Of a DNA stretch of 64,000 nt, positions 44,737 to 53,618 are shown piece by piece (within the stretch, counting starts at the first letter, position 1; the number at the start of each line of letters is the position of its first letter). The notes beneath the pieces are model-generated. The model was given only the letters and a program-made list of their open reading frames with translations, was not told the origin of the DNA and did no database searches. Source of the stretch: Komagataeibacter sp. FNDCR2 (GTDB lineage: Bacteria > Pseudomonadota > Alphaproteobacteria > Acetobacterales > Acetobacteraceae); assembly GCF_021295395.1 (NCBI RefSeq), contig NZ_JAIWOU010000001.1:1865001-1929000 (forward strand), written 5' to 3'. The position numbers and the translations under genes were made by a program.

Positions 44737-44889
44737 CTCTCTCATCCGGACTGTAACCGTCGGTTCCGGAATCACACCGGATCTGCTTGACCCCGTCCGC
44801 ACGGAATGCGGTCGGGCGCTCGCGGACTTATGCGCCCCGCAAAGGGCACAATCACCGCCGGTGGGGAATTTCGCCCCGCCCTGAGAACG
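44737..44889 (-). promoter_or_regulatory. FMN riboswitch (RFN element)
   Basis: On the minus strand the conserved RFN blocks are all present: a 5' TCAGGGCGGGGCGAAATTCC segment, CCACCGGCGGTGAT, a variable stem with GCGAGCGCCCGACC, then GGGTCAAGCAGATCCGGTG, TTCCGGAACCGACGGTTACA and AGTCCGGATGAGAGA. About 16 bases later an inverted repeat CCGCCA/TGGCGG (44720-44715 with 44701-44696) followed by GATGGTTTTAC can serve as the expression platform. FMN binding would switch off ribD-ribE-ribBA-ribH. Confidence 0.95.
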
Positions 44890-44978
44890 CCCGCGAAAGG
44901 GGCCCAAGGCCCGATTCGCGTTCTATATGCCATGATAGTGGGAACAATCCGGACCGATTGCAAGTATCTGCACATCAA

Positions 44979-45887
44979 TCACCCTGCATCCCCCTTCACC
45001 TCCCGCACCGGCCTGCCCGCACGGCGGCCCGGATGCAGCAGGGAGGGAACGCGGCCATGATGGCCGAAATTGACCAGCCGCGCTTCCTCGACCTCGATAC
45101 GGTCGAACCACTTCGACTGTAGCAGCCATGTGGCCAGCGCGGCTCCCATGAACGGCCCCAGCGCGTAGATCCAGAACGCATGCCACTGCCCGGCCATAAG
45201 GGCGGGACCAAAGCTGCGGGCCAGGTTGGAACTGTTGCCCGACAGCCAGGCCGAAACCGGGTTGCAGACAAGAAAGAACAGCCCGCCCGCCCATGGCGTC
45301 ACCCATTTCAGGGTGGGATGCGCGGCCAGGCAGAACAGCATGAGCACCAGCAGGCCGGTCAGCACCACCTCCGTCACCAGCGGCCATATGACCGCCACCC
45401 CCGAAAAGGGAATGGTCGCGGCATAGGCGGAGGCCTGCACCATATGCCCCCACCCCGGCAGCATGTGCCCCACAACCGCCAGCACCAGCGTCGCCACGCA
45501 CGCGCCCGCCATCTGCGCCACCATGTACCCGCACAGATCCACGCCCCCCAGCCGCCCCGCCAGGCTGAATGCCAGCGAGACGGAGGGGCTGACATGCGCC
45601 CCGCTGACCCGCCCGAACGGCGTGAACGCGGCCACCGTGCCCGACAGCCCGAAAAACAGCCCGCACAGCGCGGTCTGGGCGATGGGATGGTGGTCCAGCA
45701 CCCGGCCAACAGGGGTATAGGGCGTGGTCAGCACGGTGACGGAAACGATGCCGCAGAGCATCAGCACCGCCGTCGCGATCAGTTCGCAGCCATACAGTTT
45801 CCAGTGCAGGGGATGGTCCGGATGCGCGGCGCCGGCAAGGGGACGGTCCTCGGCGGGATGGAAACCGGGCTGACGGGCTACGGTCAT
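44979..45887 (-). CDS. Aquaporin-family (MIP) protein with altered NPA motifs
   Basis: A 302-residue MIP-family channel with six membrane segments and an N-terminal extension of ~30 residues. The pore motifs depart from consensus: the first NPA is SPS (residues 100-102, in GRVSGAHVSPSVSLAF), and the second is NLA (221-223, in SGNSSNLARSFGPAL). The selectivity-filter Arg after the second motif (R224) is kept. The fold is clear from the flanking SGAH and ARSFGPA. Substrate may differ from water or glycerol. It is transcribed toward the rib operon but lies upstream of the riboswitch. Confidence 0.88.
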   Translation of the reverse strand: MTVARQPGFHPAEDRPLAGAAHPDHPLHWKLYGCELIATAVLMLCGIVSVTVLTTPYTPVGRVLDHHPIAQTALCGLFFGLSGTVAAFTPFGRVSGAHVSPSVSLAFSLAGRLGGVDLCGYMVAQMAGACVATLVLAVVGHMLPGWGHMVQASAYAATIPFSGVAVIWPLVTEVVLTGLLVLMLFCLAAHPTLKWVTPWAGGLFFLVCNPVSAWLSGNSSNLARSFGPALMAGQWHAFWIYALGPFMGAALATWLLQSKWFDRIEVEEARLVNFGHHGRVPSLLHPGRRAGRPVREVKGDAG

Positions 45888-46176
45888 CTGTCTTACTCCG
45901 TCATCAGCATGTACAGCTCTTGAGTTAACGGAAGAAATGGTGTGAAATAAAGAAGATCATGCGAATATATGCCGTGCATGAGAATAGTTAATGCATAACA
46001 GTTCAACATTTTTTCTATATAGGATGCCGCCCGGTCCCGTATTGCGTATGCCGCCATGCAGGCAATAAGGGTTCTGGCTTTATCTACCGTCAGTCGATCG
46101 GAACCGATATTCTTCACGCGCCACGATGCAGGTGGGCTTTGTTAACCGTATGTTCAGGGGCAGACACGCCAGACTG
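45888..46176. other. AT-rich gap between aquaporin and porin genes
   Basis: This divergent intergenic stretch is markedly richer in A and T than its surroundings, as expected for promoters of two membrane-protein genes. I see no convincing gene. A 74-codon minus-strand frame (45893-46117) has no family features and is most likely chance. Confidence 0.6.
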
Positions 46177-48015
46177 ATGAATTGCTGTTGGAAAGAAGAC
46201 CCTCTTTCCTGCCCTTCCGGCAGGGGCGGCAGGTCGGTGCTGATGCTGGGCGGGCTTGTGGCCATGCTGGGCGGCATGGCCACGGTGGATCGCGCACGGG
46301 CGGATGACATGGCGGAAATACGGGCGCTGCGGGCGGAAATGCGGCGCATGGAAGCCAAGGTCGAAGTGCTTGAGGCCCGTCACGGCATGGCGCATGGCGG
46401 CCCGTCCGGTCCCGTCAGCCGCTCCCTGCGCTCCGGCGGGCATGTGCCGGGCGGCTGGTCCGCGCCCACGCAGTCCAGCCAGATTACCGCCATGCCCGAC
46501 CTGTCACGCCTCGTCATCGGCGGGCCTACCCTGTCGGATGACGCGCAGGCCGCGGCGGCGGCCGAAAACACCATGACCGACACCATCATTCCCGCGCAGC
46601 CGAGGCTCGATCTCGATTCCTCCAGCCCGCTGGCCATTACCCAGACCGGTGTTGACAGCCTGCCCCCCATATTCCGCATTGGCGGGGTGTCGGTGCGGCT
46701 GGGGGGGTTCATCGACTTTTCCAACATCTACCGCAGCAAGAACCTGACCAGCGGCCCGGCCACGAGCTGGGGCAGCTTCCCCTACGCCAACAACCCCAAT
46801 GCCCATACCGGGGAGTACCGCCCCTCCGCCCAGCTTACCCGCCTGAGCGTGCTGCTGCAGGGATCCCCCACCAAGGATGAAACCCTGTCCGGCTATATCG
46901 AAACCGATTTCGGCGGGGCGGCGGGCACGGCCAACAGTTACCAGACCAACAGCTACACGCCGCGCATCCGTCAGGCGTACATGACCTACAGCAACACGAA
47001 ATGGGGCTTCCATGTGCTGGCCGGGCAGGCATGGAGCCTGACCACGGGTTACACGCAGGGCCTGCTGTCGCGCCATGAACAGTTGCCGCCAGTGGTCGAT
47101 AACAACCAGATTCCGGGCATTGTGTTCACCCGCGTGCCGCAGATCCGCTTCATCAAGGATTTCGGGCGCAAATGGTGGCTGGGGCTTTCGCTTGAAGCGC
47201 CGCAGGTGGCCTATGCGACGTCAGGAAGCGTGGGCGACCACCCCATGCTGACTAATGGGGATACCCTCTCCTCAGGCACGGCGCTGCTTTACAGCAACGC
47301 CGGTTCCGGCATGCTCAACCCCAATGCCAAATACAGCATGGATGTCGCCCCGGACATCGTGCTGAAGGGCGCGCTGGACACCAAGCCCGCGCATTACGAA
47401 ATCTATGGCCTCGCACGCTGGTTCAAGGCCATGGCGCAGGCCCCCAACGGCCCGATCAAGGAACGGATCGCCTTTGCCGGCGGCGTGGGCGGCGACGTGA
47501 CGGTACATGTCATTCCCCGTTTCCTGCAGTTTACCGGCAATGTGCTGGCGGGCGAAGGGATCGGCCGCTATGGCCCCGGCATGCTGCCCGACGCCACGTT
47601 CAAGGCGGATGGCACGCCCGCCCCCATTCCCGAAATCATCGGCAGCATGGGGCTGATCGGCCATCCGACCCCCAACCTGCTGGTCTATCTGTATGGCGGG
47701 GTGGAAAGCTCCGGGCGGCGTACATATACCGGCAAGGACGGGTTCCAGTACGGCTACGGCGTGAACGACCTGGCCCTGCATAGCTGTGACGTGGAACTGA
47801 TTACCGGCGGGAGCTGCGACGCCCAGACCCATACCCTGGCCGACCTGACGGTAGGCGGCTGGTGGCATGTGCTACAGGGCGGCTATGGCGCGGTCATGAC
47901 CGGCGTACAGTACACCTACCTGCGGAAATTCGCCTATAAGGGCGGTGATGGCACGTCTCCCACCACGGGGGGCAACACCATTTACGTCACGTTCCGTTAT
48001 CTGCCGTTTCGGTAG
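46177..48015 (+). CDS. Outer membrane porin with N-terminal coiled coil
   Basis: A ~612-residue outer membrane beta-barrel protein. After a signal peptide (SVLMLGGLVAMLGGMATVDRARA) comes a short coiled coil (MAEIRALRAEMRRMEAKVEVLEARHG), a low-complexity linker, then a barrel starting FRIGGVSVRLGGFIDFSNIY and ending in Phe-Arg (VTFRYLPFR). The layout of an N-terminal coiled coil and porin barrel with GYIETDFGG is that of DcaP-like or phosphate/sugar porins. I use ATG 46177; the frame opens at 46126. Substrate is unknown. Its end overlaps a convergent gene by 29 bases. Confidence 0.82.
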   Translation: MNCCWKEDPLSCPSGRGGRSVLMLGGLVAMLGGMATVDRARADDMAEIRALRAEMRRMEAKVEVLEARHGMAHGGPSGPVSRSLRSGGHVPGGWSAPTQSSQITAMPDLSRLVIGGPTLSDDAQAAAAAENTMTDTIIPAQPRLDLDSSSPLAITQTGVDSLPPIFRIGGVSVRLGGFIDFSNIYRSKNLTSGPATSWGSFPYANNPNAHTGEYRPSAQLTRLSVLLQGSPTKDETLSGYIETDFGGAAGTANSYQTNSYTPRIRQAYMTYSNTKWGFHVLAGQAWSLTTGYTQGLLSRHEQLPPVVDNNQIPGIVFTRVPQIRFIKDFGRKWWLGLSLEAPQVAYATSGSVGDHPMLTNGDTLSSGTALLYSNAGSGMLNPNAKYSMDVAPDIVLKGALDTKPAHYEIYGLARWFKAMAQAPNGPIKERIAFAGGVGGDVTVHVIPRFLQFTGNVLAGEGIGRYGPGMLPDATFKADGTPAPIPEIIGSMGLIGHPTPNLLVYLYGGVESSGRRTYTGKDGFQYGYGVNDLALHSCDVELITGGSCDAQTHTLADLTVGGWWHVLQGGYGAVMTGVQYTYLRKFAYKGGDGTSPTTGGNTIYVTFRYLPFR

Positions 48016-48541
48016 GCGCGCCCGCCGAAAGCGCGGCCAGGCAGTCGGTGGCCTGATGGGCAATGTGAATGTCATGCATGGCGCTGACGGCGCGCGTGCT
48101 GTCACGCCGCCAGCGGGTGGACATGCCATGGGGCGTGCAGACCGCACCCGCGCCCAGCAGCGCGCCATTGCCCGGGTCGATCACCGCCAGCACGGCGCGC
48201 GGGTTGCGGGGCAGGGCCAGACGCAGCGCCGTGCGCAGGCGGCTGGCCGTCGCGTCATCGGCATGGATGATCAGGTCGGGCACCAGTTCAATCCACCCAT
48301 CCCACCCGGCCGCCACCGCGCGGCGCAGGCGGGGCCAGGCCTTCTGGTCATCCAGCGTGCGGACGGTGGCCTGCGCGCCCTCTTCATGAATCTGGCGGGC
48401 CAGCGCGCGGGCGCTCAGGGTGGAAACGGATTCGGTCACCGCCGCGTCCTTGGGCAGGCTCGCCGCCAGCGCCGTCAGCCCGGCGGCGGGACCAAGCAGG
48501 GCCACGAGCAGCATCAGCCGGGGAAACAACCGGATACGCAT
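47987..48541 (-). CDS. Putative exported protein of unknown function
   Basis: A 184-residue protein with a clear signal peptide (RLFPRLMLLVALLGPAAGLTALAA). The mature part has a VSTLSARALARQIHEEGAQATVRTL stretch and the segments LVPDLIIHADD and RAVLAVIDPGNGALLG. It looks like a small secreted or periplasmic protein, but I recognise no family. Convergent with the porin gene and overlapping its last 29 bases, which suggests that one end may be slightly mis-set or that the overlap is real. Confidence 0.65.
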   Translation of the reverse strand: MRIRLFPRLMLLVALLGPAAGLTALAASLPKDAAVTESVSTLSARALARQIHEEGAQATVRTLDDQKAWPRLRRAVAAGWDGWIELVPDLIIHADDATASRLRTALRLALPRNPRAVLAVIDPGNGALLGAGAVCTPHGMSTRWRRDSTRAVSAMHDIHIAHQATDCLAALSAGAPTETADNGT

Positions 48542-48804
48542 GGTTTATGTTCTCCCTTCTTACTGGTGTTGCGCTATGGTCCAGAAAAGGCGGCAATCGT
48601 GGCGCTGGCAGGGCAGTGATGGGGAAAATCATGGGCACGCCGGTTGCGGCCTGCCGCGCATATGCCTATAGCCTGCGGCGGTGCCCGTATTTACCGGGGC
48701 AGCCGCGCGATCCTGACCGGACCAGCCACGCGCGTTGACGGGGGGCCATATCCGGCCCCGATTCCATTTCCGGCGGGTCCTGCCTTTGTGGAGAACATAC
48801 GTTC

Positions 48805-49032
48805 ATGAGTGCCATGTCCTCTTCTGAAATTTCGCGCCTTCAGGTCTGCCTGCGTCGTCTGCTGGGTTCACCGGGGCTTACAGTCAACGCACCGCCGCGC
48901 GCCGGCCTGTCGGTCGAACTGGCCGTTAACGGCGAAGTGGTGGGAACGGTCCATCGTGACGAGGATGAAGGCGAAGTTTCCTACGCCGTACACATGACGG
49001 TGCTGGAAGAAGACCTGCCCGCCCCGAAATAA
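48805..49032 (+). CDS. DUF3126 family protein
   Basis: A 75-residue conserved alphaproteobacterial small protein of the DUF3126 family. It has the stretch SEISRLQVCLRRLLGSPGLTV, then GLSVELAVNGEVVGTVHRDEDEGEVSYAVHMTVLEEDL. No signal or membrane segment. Function is unknown. It stands alone; the 263 bases before it hold no supported gene. Confidence 0.85.
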   Translation: MSAMSSSEISRLQVCLRRLLGSPGLTVNAPPRAGLSVELAVNGEVVGTVHRDEDEGEVSYAVHMTVLEEDLPAPK

Positions 49033-49073
49033 CCCGTTACCGGGGCGGAAGTTCTTTCCGCTCCAGCCGCAGC

Positions 49074-49709
49074 CTAGGGCTGCGTAAGGGGCTGCGGAAC
49101 CGGCCCCGCCGAGGCCTCGATCAGGGGTTCGGGAGGGGCCGCGGGCAGTTCCACGCGGTCGATCTTCCACTGGAAGGCATGAATCCGCATCTGCAGGCGC
49201 AGCGGCGTCTCGTTTTCATGCCCCGGCATGATGACGCTGGCCTCGAACACGCCCGGATGGGTGAAATGCATATGCACCCGCCCCAGCAGGCCCACCATGG
49301 CGGACCATGTATGGTAGGACGCACTGGCCGGACCCTGCGGCAGCAGGTGGTCCACCAGCGTACCCAGCCGGTCGGGGCGCACTTCCTCATCAATCGCGTT
49401 GGACACGGCGGAGGACGCGAAGGATTCCCCGAATCCGGGCAGTTCGTCATCCGCGTGCGGGGGACCGATCAGGCCATCCACCACCTGGTTTTTCAGGCTG
49501 CTGCGCACGGATTCCCACTTGAGACAGGTGTTCAGGCTGCCCATGTCGTGGGTGCGGACCGCCGATGTAATCGACCACAGCGTGAAAAAGGGCGACGCCG
49601 CATAAAGCGATGTCGCGGCCGCCAGCGTGCCCGCGCAGACCCAGCGCGCCTGCTGGCGGCGCAGGGCGGCGACACCGCCGGGAATTTCCATACGGGAAAG
49701 ATAAGACAT
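49074..49709 (-). CDS. DUF2939 family protein
   Basis: A 211-residue protein with one N-terminal membrane segment (WVCAGTLAAATSLYAAS), then the DUF2939 signature SPFFTLWSITSAVRTHDMGSLNTCLKWESVRSSLKNQV. The C-terminal part is a small mixed domain with VPQPLTQP at the end. The family is conserved in proteobacteria without an assigned role. ATG 49709 is chosen for the GGAG about nine bases upstream. Confidence 0.8.
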   Translation of the reverse strand: MSYLSRMEIPGGVAALRRQQARWVCAGTLAAATSLYAASPFFTLWSITSAVRTHDMGSLNTCLKWESVRSSLKNQVVDGLIGPPHADDELPGFGESFASSAVSNAIDEEVRPDRLGTLVDHLLPQGPASASYHTWSAMVGLLGRVHMHFTHPGVFEASVIMPGHENETPLRLQMRIHAFQWKIDRVELPAAPPEPLIEASAGPVPQPLTQP

Positions 49710-49907
49710 TGATTTATACTCCCCCCGAGATGGTTTCACGTGCCCTATGGACTATACTGGAAACATATCCGGCATGCATTGGTTTCATGATTATATGAAG
49801 AAATTATCACGTAATCGTGATCTCATGACCACTGCTTCCCGCTGCGTTCCGCCACGCGCACGGTGTATCCGCCATGAAGGCGCCATGCGACGCGCCAGGA
49901 GACAGGG

Positions 49908-50732
49908 ATGAATTTTACCGAGGAAGAGATCCAGCGCTACGCGCGCCACATCCTCCTGCCCGAAGTGGGCGGAACGGGTCAGGATGCCCTGAAAAAAGCA
50001 CGTATTCTGATAGTTGGCGCAGGGGGCCTGGGCTCCCCTGTCGCGCTGTATCTCGCCGCCGCCGGGGTGGGCCGGATCGGGCTGGTCGATGACGACGTGG
50101 TGGACCTGTCCAATCTCCAGCGCCAGATCGCGCATGTGACCGACCGGATCGGTCAGCCAAAGGTCGAATCGGCGGCGCAGGCGCTGCGCGCGATCAATCC
50201 GGGAACACGGGTTGATTGTCATAACGTCCGGCTGACGGCGGACAACGCGCGCGAACTGGTGCGCGGCTACGACCTGGTCTGCGATGGCAGCGACAATTTC
50301 GCGACCCGCTATCTGGTGGCCGATGCCTGCGCGCTGGAACGGCGCACCCTTGTCTCCGCCGCCGTGCTGCGCTTTGAGGGGCAGCTTTCCACCTTCCGCC
50401 CCGGTGGGCCATGCTATCGCTGCCTGTACCCCGAAGCGCCACCGGCGGGCACCGTGCCTTCCTGCGCGGAAGCGGGGGTGTTCGGCGCGGTGACCGGCGT
50501 GATGGGCACGTTGCAGGCGACCGAGGCGCTGAAGGAAATCCTGGGAATAGGCGAAAGCCTTGCCGGTCGCCTGCTGGTATGGGACGCGCTGGCCATGCGC
50601 TTTCACACCATCGCGCTGCCAGCCGACTCCGATTGCGCCCTGTGTGGCGCGCACCCGTCCATCCATGACCTGTCGGCCCACCGCCACGCACCTGCCGCCA
50701 CCTGCGCGGTGGCGGCGGAACCCGCGTCATGA
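49908..50732 (+). CDS. moeB: ThiF/MoeB-family adenylyltransferase
   Basis: A 274-residue E1-like enzyme that adenylates the C-terminus of a sulfur-carrier protein. It has RYARHILLPEVGGTGQ, the nucleotide loop GAGGLGSPVALYLAAAGVG, DDDVVDLSNLQRQ, the catalytic DGSDNFATRYL, and a zinc site of two Cys pairs, CYRC and CALC. The pattern fits MoeB (molybdopterin) and ThiF (thiamine) equally in general; MoeB is favoured by the domain layout and absence of thiamine genes. It overlaps the DsrE gene by four bases (ATGA). Confidence 0.88.
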   Translation: MNFTEEEIQRYARHILLPEVGGTGQDALKKARILIVGAGGLGSPVALYLAAAGVGRIGLVDDDVVDLSNLQRQIAHVTDRIGQPKVESAAQALRAINPGTRVDCHNVRLTADNARELVRGYDLVCDGSDNFATRYLVADACALERRTLVSAAVLRFEGQLSTFRPGGPCYRCLYPEAPPAGTVPSCAEAGVFGAVTGVMGTLQATEALKEILGIGESLAGRLLVWDALAMRFHTIALPADSDCALCGAHPSIHDLSAHRHAPAATCAVAAEPAS

Positions 50733-51121
50733 CGCCCGAGGGCGAGACAGCGGCGCTGGCCATCCTGCTTCATGATGGAACCTATGCCCGGGCGCATTAC
50801 GCCTTCATGCTGGCGGCGGGCGCGCTGGCCATCGACCGCCCGGTCATCGTGTTCGCCGCCGGGCGCGGGGTGCATGCGCTGGCGCGTGACTGGAGCGGCC
50901 TGCACGACGCCTGCGATGACCGGGCGGTCCAGGCCCGTGGCGTCGCGGGGATGGACAGCCTGCGCGAAGCCGCGATCGAACTTGGCGCGGACCTCATGGC
51001 CTGCGAGGCGGCGCTGAAACTTCGTGACCTCACGCCGCAACTTCTGCTTGATGGTGTCCGGATAGCCGGGATCCCCACCTTTCTCGAAGCCGCCCGGGGG
51101 CGGCAGATCATAACCCTGTAA
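50729..51121 (+). CDS. DsrE/DsrF-like family protein
   Basis: A 130-residue protein of the DsrE-like fold. It has AILLHDGTYARAHYAFMLAAGAL, then DRPVIVFAAGRGVHAL and GADLMACEAALKLRDL. A single Cys (MACEAAL) sits where DsrE-type proteins place the persulfide-carrying cysteine. It starts in the stop codon of moeB, so it is likely cotranslated and may handle sulfur for the MoeB-dependent carrier. That link is inferred from coupling only. Confidence 0.82.
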   Translation: MTPEGETAALAILLHDGTYARAHYAFMLAAGALAIDRPVIVFAAGRGVHALARDWSGLHDACDDRAVQARGVAGMDSLREAAIELGADLMACEAALKLRDLTPQLLLDGVRIAGIPTFLEAARGRQIITL

Positions 51122-51136
51122 GGATTGAAGAACACG

Positions 51137-52132
51137 ATGGCGCGGTGCGTGCGGCATGAATTCCTTGCGCGAGTGGCCGGAGCGCCCTCTCGCGCCATGA
51201 TGCGGTTGCGGTGGGGCAATCTGGCGGGCGGCGTGGGCCTGCTGGCCCTGGGCTGGGGCCACATGGCCTGCGCGGCGGCACCAGCGGCCCCGGTGGCGAC
51301 GGCGCACCACCACCATGCCGCCCATGCCCCGCAGGGCGCGACCAGCAGCCTTGGCCATGCCCATGTGCATACGGTCCACACCCATGCGGGCAAGGAAAAG
51401 GCCGGCCACCATGCCGCCCGCCACCACCATGCCGCCGCCGTCGCCACCGGGGCGGCAGCGGTCGGGGCGGGGGCGGTCGCTGCCACCGGCGGCACCCCGC
51501 CCCCCCCCGCACCGGGCACGACTCCGCCCGCCGAAACCGCGCCGCCTCCCCCGCCGGTGGACAACAGCAAGGGCAGCGTGACCGGGCTGCCCCTGCCCCG
51601 CTTCGCCGCCTTCCGCGCGGATGAGGTCAACCTGCGCACGGGACCGGGCCAGCGTTACCCGATCGACTGGGTCTATCACCGCCGTGGCCTGCCCGTGAAA
51701 ATCGAACGGGAATTCGATGTCTGGCGTCTGGTCGAGGACGCGGACGGACAGAAGGGCTGGGTCCAGCAGGCAACCCTGGTGGGAACCCGCACGTTTGTCA
51801 TACCGGGTCTCCCGCCACAGGGCGACGCCCGGCAGGCAGGCCAGCCCGACGCCGGGACAACCGACGTGATCGGCCGGGCCGATACCCGGCTGGTCGGGCA
51901 TGTGGCGGACGCGACGCAGGCGGCGGACATCCGGGGGGCAGTCATGCTGCGCGCGGACGCCAGCACCACGTCCGCCATCGTGGCCGTGCTGCGTCCGGGC
52001 GTGGTCGGCACCCTGCGCCAGTGCCAAGCGGGAAGCCTGTGGTGCAAGGTCTCGGTCAAGCAGTATGGTGGCTGGCTGGAACGCAGCGCAATATGGGGAT
52101 TATTACCGCAGGAGGTCGTCTCGCCCTCCTGA
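51137..52132 (+). CDS. Exported SH3-domain protein with His-rich linker
   Basis: A 331-residue exported protein. A signal segment (LAGGVGLLALGWGHMACAAA) is followed by a His-rich region (HHHHAAHAP, HAHVHTVHTHAG, HHAARHHHAA), an Ala/Pro linker, then two bacterial SH3-like domains (RADEVNLRTGPGQRYPIDWVY, then RADASTTSAIVAVLRPG). Such SH3 domains occur in envelope and cell-wall-related proteins. The His-rich stretch may bind metals, which I cannot verify. It follows the moeB-DsrE pair on the same strand and precedes pyruvate kinase by 26 bases. Confidence 0.82.
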   Translation: MARCVRHEFLARVAGAPSRAMMRLRWGNLAGGVGLLALGWGHMACAAAPAAPVATAHHHHAAHAPQGATSSLGHAHVHTVHTHAGKEKAGHHAARHHHAAAVATGAAAVGAGAVAATGGTPPPPAPGTTPPAETAPPPPPVDNSKGSVTGLPLPRFAAFRADEVNLRTGPGQRYPIDWVYHRRGLPVKIEREFDVWRLVEDADGQKGWVQQATLVGTRTFVIPGLPPQGDARQAGQPDAGTTDVIGRADTRLVGHVADATQAADIRGAVMLRADASTTSAIVAVLRPGVVGTLRQCQAGSLWCKVSVKQYGGWLERSAIWGLLPQEVVSPS

Positions 52133-52158
52133 GGACGATTACGGACAGGTAGGAGAAA

Positions 52159-53601
52159 ATGATGCCGGAAACACCTTATCGCGCCATACGCCGGACCAAG
52201 ATCGTATCAACACTGGGGCCGGCCACATCAGACCATGCGAGCATACGCGCGCTGGCGGTGGCGGGGGTGGATGTATTCAGGCTCAATTTCTCCCACGGCA
52301 CGCATGAGAACCACGCCGCCCGCCATGGCGTGATCCGCGACGTGGAGGCCGAACTGGGCCGCCCCATCGGCATACTGGCCGATGTGCAGGGCCCCAAGCT
52401 GCGTGTCGGCAATTTCGTCAACGGCCGCGTGCAACTGACCGCGGGCGCCCGCTTCCGGCTCGATCTCGACCCGACTCCGGGCAACGAGACCCGGGTGTGC
52501 CTGCCGCACCCCGAAATTCTGGCCGCTGCGGGCAAGGGAAGTTCCCTGCTGCTCGATGACGGGCGGCTGGCGCTGCAGGTATGTGAGCGCGGCGATGATT
52601 TCCTGCTGACCGAGGTCACGCTTGGTGGCGCGCTGTCCGACCACAAGGGCGTCAACGTGCCCGACGTGGTCCTGCCCATCCCGGCCCTGACGGACAAGGA
52701 CCGGGCGGACATGGCCTTCGCGCTGGAACTCGGCATCGAATATGTCGGCCTGTCCTTCGTCCAGCGCCCCGATGACGTGCGTGAGGCCCGCGCGCTGGCC
52801 GATGGCCGCGCATGGATCATGACCAAGCTGGAAAAACCGCAGGCCATGGACAATCTGGAAGAGATTGTCGCCCTGTCGGACGCGGTCATGGTGGCGCGCG
52901 GCGATCTGGGCGTGGAACTGCCGCCCGAACACGTCCCGCTGGCCCAGAAGCGCATTATCCGCGTGGCCCGGCAGATGGGGCGGCCCGTTGTCGTGGCGAC
53001 CCAGATGCTGGAAAGCATGATCCATGCCCCCACCCCCACCCGCGCGGAAGCGTCGGACGTGGCGACGGCGGTGTTCGACGGCGCGGACGCCGTGATGCTC
53101 TCGGCCGAGACGGCGGTCGGGTCCTACCCGCGTGAGGCGGTGGCCATGATGGACCGGATCGTACGCCGGGTGGAGGGGGACGAAAGCTGGCACCGCCACA
53201 TGGAAAGCTCCGGCCCCGCGCCCGAACATGACGTGACCGGGGCCATCGCCGCCGCCACGGGACAGATCGCCGCCACGGTGGACGCCGCCGCCATCGCGGC
53301 CTTCACCCTGTCGGGGCGGACCGCGCTCCGGATCGCGCGTGAACGCCCGGCCTGCGCCATCCTCGGTCTCACACCCACCGATGACATCGCCCGCAGGCTG
53401 GCCGTGGCCTGGGGGGTGCAGGCCATATCCGTCGGGCAGGAAGCGCCGGTCCATACGATCGAAAGCGTGGTGGACCAGGCCCTGTCCGTTACGCGGATGG
53501 ATGGTTATGGCACGGTGGGCGACAGGGTGGTGATCGTCGCGGGCCTGCCGTTCGGTGTGGCGGGCAGCACCAACACGCTGCGTGTCGCCATCATCAAATG
53601 A
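52159..53601 (+). CDS. pyk: Pyruvate kinase
   Basis: A 480-residue pyruvate kinase (phosphoenolpyruvate + ADP to pyruvate + ATP). It begins RRTKIVSTLGPATSDHASI, with VFRLNFSHGTHENH for substrate and metal binding, the catalytic-Lys region IMTKLEKPQAM, the signature VMVARGDLGVELPPEHVP, and the AVMLSAETAVGSYPREAV stretch. Length is that of the bacterial type. It is independent of its neighbours apart from 26 bases after the SH3 gene. Confidence 0.97.
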   Translation: MMPETPYRAIRRTKIVSTLGPATSDHASIRALAVAGVDVFRLNFSHGTHENHAARHGVIRDVEAELGRPIGILADVQGPKLRVGNFVNGRVQLTAGARFRLDLDPTPGNETRVCLPHPEILAAAGKGSSLLLDDGRLALQVCERGDDFLLTEVTLGGALSDHKGVNVPDVVLPIPALTDKDRADMAFALELGIEYVGLSFVQRPDDVREARALADGRAWIMTKLEKPQAMDNLEEIVALSDAVMVARGDLGVELPPEHVPLAQKRIIRVARQMGRPVVVATQMLESMIHAPTPTRAEASDVATAVFDGADAVMLSAETAVGSYPREAVAMMDRIVRRVEGDESWHRHMESSGPAPEHDVTGAIAAATGQIAATVDAAAIAAFTLSGRTALRIARERPACAILGLTPTDDIARRLAVAWGVQAISVGQEAPVHTIESVVDQALSVTRMDGYGTVGDRVVIVAGLPFGVAGSTNTLRVAIIK

Positions 53602-53618
53602 CCCCCGGGAAATGACCC

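Noticed and set aside
45893-46117. A 74-codon minus-strand frame between aquaporin and porin
   Set aside because: No ribosome binding site or family feature; the region is an AT-rich promoter gap.
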